From: an uncultured Ruminococcus sp.
GTDB lineage: Bacteria > Bacillota > Clostridia > Oscillospirales > CAG-272
Assembly (NCBI GenBank): GCA_902797125.1
Contig: CADBRS010000097.1
Span: 1-16,959, forward strand
DNA length: 16,959 bases
Reading direction: 5' to 3'
The notes below the pieces were generated by a model that did not search any database, was not told the origin of the DNA, and saw only the letters and a list, made by a program, of their open reading frames with translations. Below, piece after piece: positions 15,742 to 16,959 of the stretch. Position 1 is the first letter of the stretch. Each line of letters opens with the position of its first letter. A program made the position numbers and the translations under genes.

Positions 15742-15771
15742 ATTATACCATCTTTTGAAGCAATAATTCAA
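15742..15771 (-). promoter_or_regulatory. Promoter of the carD-family gene
   Basis: On the minus strand, TTGAAT (15771-15766) and a perfect TATAAT (15747-15742) are separated by 18 bases. This gives a leader of about 30 bases before the ATG at 15706. The rest of the 142 bases between this gene and metY is AT-rich. It holds a small GGGTT-TC-AACCC hairpin at 15834-15845, which is only a weak candidate terminator for metY, and a near-palindromic A/T tract at 15772-15790. Confidence 0.7.
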
Positions 15772-15848
15772 ACCTTTTTTTTAAAAAACCTAAGCAAATG
15801 TTCACAATTTTGTAACTTTTGCGCAATTTTGGATGGGTTGAAACCCGT

Positions 15849-16959
15849 CTATGCGTCCAAAGCCTGGGCGATGTCGTCGATCAGGTCCTGTTTGTCCTCC
15901 AGCCCGCAGGACATGCGGACAAGTCCTGCCGGGATCCCGGCGGCTTTCAGCTGTTCTTCTGTCATCTGACGGTGGGTGGACGTGGCGGGATTCAGACAGC
16001 AAGTTCTGGCGTCTGCCACATGCGTTTCGATCGAGGCCAGTTTCAGGTGCTTCATGAATTTTTCGGCAGCACGGCGGTCTGCAAGTTCGAAGGAAACGAC
16101 GCCGCAGGTCCCGTCCGGCATATATTTCTTGGCCAGTTCGTAGTAGGGATCTCCCGGGAGTCCCGGGTAACTGACCTTCACGACTTCGGGCCGGCTTTTC
16201 AGGTATGTCGCGACGGCCAGACCGTTTTCGGCATGTCTGGGCATGCGGACCTGCAATGATTCCAGACCCAAATTCAGAATGAACGCATTCTGAGGGCTTT
16301 GGATACTGCCCAGGTCTCTCATGAGCTGGCTCGTGCATTTCGTAATGAAAGCGCCGCCCAGACCGAATTTTTCGGTGTAGGTGATGCCGTGATAGGATTC
16401 ATCGGGGGTCGTCAGGCCGGGAAACTTGTCCGCGTGAGCCGTCCAGTCGAAACGGCCCGAATCCACGATGGCTCCGCCGACGCCCGCGCCGTGACCGTCC
16501 ATGTATTTGGTGGTGGAGTGGGTGACGATGTCCGCGCCCCATTCGATCGGTCTGCAGTGGATGGGAGTAGGGAAGGTATTGTCCACGATCAGGGGAACGC
16601 CGTGCTGATGAGCGGCCTTGGCAAATTTTTCAATGTCCAGCACGGTCAGGGCAGGGTTGGCGATCGTTTCGCCGAAGACGGCTTTCGTATTGTCTTTGAA
16701 AGCGGCGTTCAGTTCCTCCTCGGAGCAGTCCGGAGAGACGAACGTTGCGGAAATGCCCATTCTGGCCATCGTGACGCCGATCAGATTGAAGGTCCCGCCG
16801 TAGATGCTGGAGGAGGCGACGATGTGGTCTCCGCACGAGCAGATGTTGAAAAGGGCATAGAAGTTGGCTGCCTGGCCGGAGGACGTGAGCATGGCTGCCG
16901 TTCCGCCCTCGAGCGCGGCGATCTTTGCGGCCACGTAATCGTTGGTCGGATTCTGGAGA
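15849..16959 (-). CDS. metY: O-acetylhomoserine sulfhydrylase (partial, N-terminus outside window)
   Basis: A cytoplasmic PLP enzyme that makes homocysteine from O-acetylhomoserine and sulfide in methionine synthesis. The 369 visible residues begin LQNPTNDYVAAKIAALEGG, the usual sequence about 60 residues into the family, so only the N-terminal part is missing. The PLP-binding lysine is in THSTTKYMDGHG (codon at 16506-16508). TSSGQAAN, ETIANPALTVLDI, DNTFPTP and the C-terminal VRMSCGLED segment are all typical of the Cys/Met metabolism PLP family. The long insert around FPGLTTPDESYHGITYTEKFG favours MetY over MetB or MetC. A GTG at 16934 lies inside the conserved region and is not the start. 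Any upstream riboswitch or T-box would be outside the window. Confidence 0.95.
   Translation of the reverse strand, partial: LQNPTNDYVAAKIAALEGGTAAMLTSSGQAANFYALFNICSCGDHIVASSSIYGGTFNLIGVTMARMGISATFVSPDCSEEELNAAFKDNTKAVFGETIANPALTVLDIEKFAKAAHQHGVPLIVDNTFPTPIHCRPIEWGADIVTHSTTKYMDGHGAGVGGAIVDSGRFDWTAHADKFPGLTTPDESYHGITYTEKFGLGGAFITKCTSQLMRDLGSIQSPQNAFILNLGLESLQVRMPRHAENGLAVATYLKSRPEVVKVSYPGLPGDPYYELAKKYMPDGTCGVVSFELADRRAAEKFMKHLKLASIETHVADARTCCLNPATSTHRQMTEEQLKAAGIPAGLVRMSCGLEDKQDLIDDIAQALDA

Noticed and set aside
1..16959. CRISPR arrays, insertion sequences, tRNA/rRNA genes, phage or toxin-antitoxin modules
   Set aside because: No regularly spaced repeats, transposase or integrase frames, cloverleaf-like sequences or small paired genes were seen.

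Overview
The window looks like the chromosome of a Gram-positive Bacillota, most likely a moderately GC-rich member of the Clostridia. The reasons are: strong Shine-Dalgarno sites, near-consensus sigma-A type promoters, U-tailed hairpin terminators, a stand-alone CarD regulator, lipoproteins with classical lipoboxes and large single-pass surface proteins. No genus can be fixed from the sequence alone. There are no tRNA or rRNA genes, CRISPR arrays, insertion sequences or phage genes.

Layout. (1) 1-97 is the tail of a plus-strand gene, followed by two terminators; the second also serves the convergent rhaA. (2) 306-1547 (minus) is a complete L-rhamnose isomerase with all six metal ligands. (3) 1731-8454 (plus) holds four closely spaced genes behind a perfect TTGACA-17-TATAAT promoter at 1660: a PBP4B/YfeW-type serine hydrolase with an added N-terminal beta-sandwich, a 7TM GGDEF diguanylate cyclase lacking the inhibitory I-site, a surface-anchored DUF5722 glycosidase-like protein, and the glucosamine-6-phosphate deaminase nagB. 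nagB also has its own candidate promoter with a perfect palindrome in the spacer. A terminator follows at 8464. (4) 8666-9820 (plus) is a monocistronic, unfamiliar membrane protein: four TM helices, an Ala/Glu-rich linker, two divergent DUF1508/YegP-like repeats and a PSP1-like C-terminal segment. (5) 9906-15088 (plus) is a translationally coupled lipoprotein pair: a CotH-type secretory kinase with a lamin-tail-like domain, and a large glycosidase-like lipoprotein with a GH42-type GATase-like domain and a C-terminal beta-sandwich. (6) 15203-15706 (minus) is a CarD-family regulator, convergent with the pair and sharing a bidirectional terminator. (7) 15849-16959 (minus) is O-acetylhomoserine sulfhydrylase, cut by the window end.

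How the genes may work together (inference): block 3 combines cell-wall or amino-sugar handling (PBP4B-like hydrolase, NagB) with c-di-GMP production and a surface glycosidase-like protein. Block 5 adds a surface kinase and a carbohydrate-active lipoprotein. This could be an envelope or exopolysaccharide remodelling neighbourhood, but no glycosyltransferase, polymer synthase or exporter lies inside the window, so a complete system cannot be claimed. rhaA, carD and metY look like ordinary housekeeping or metabolic neighbours.
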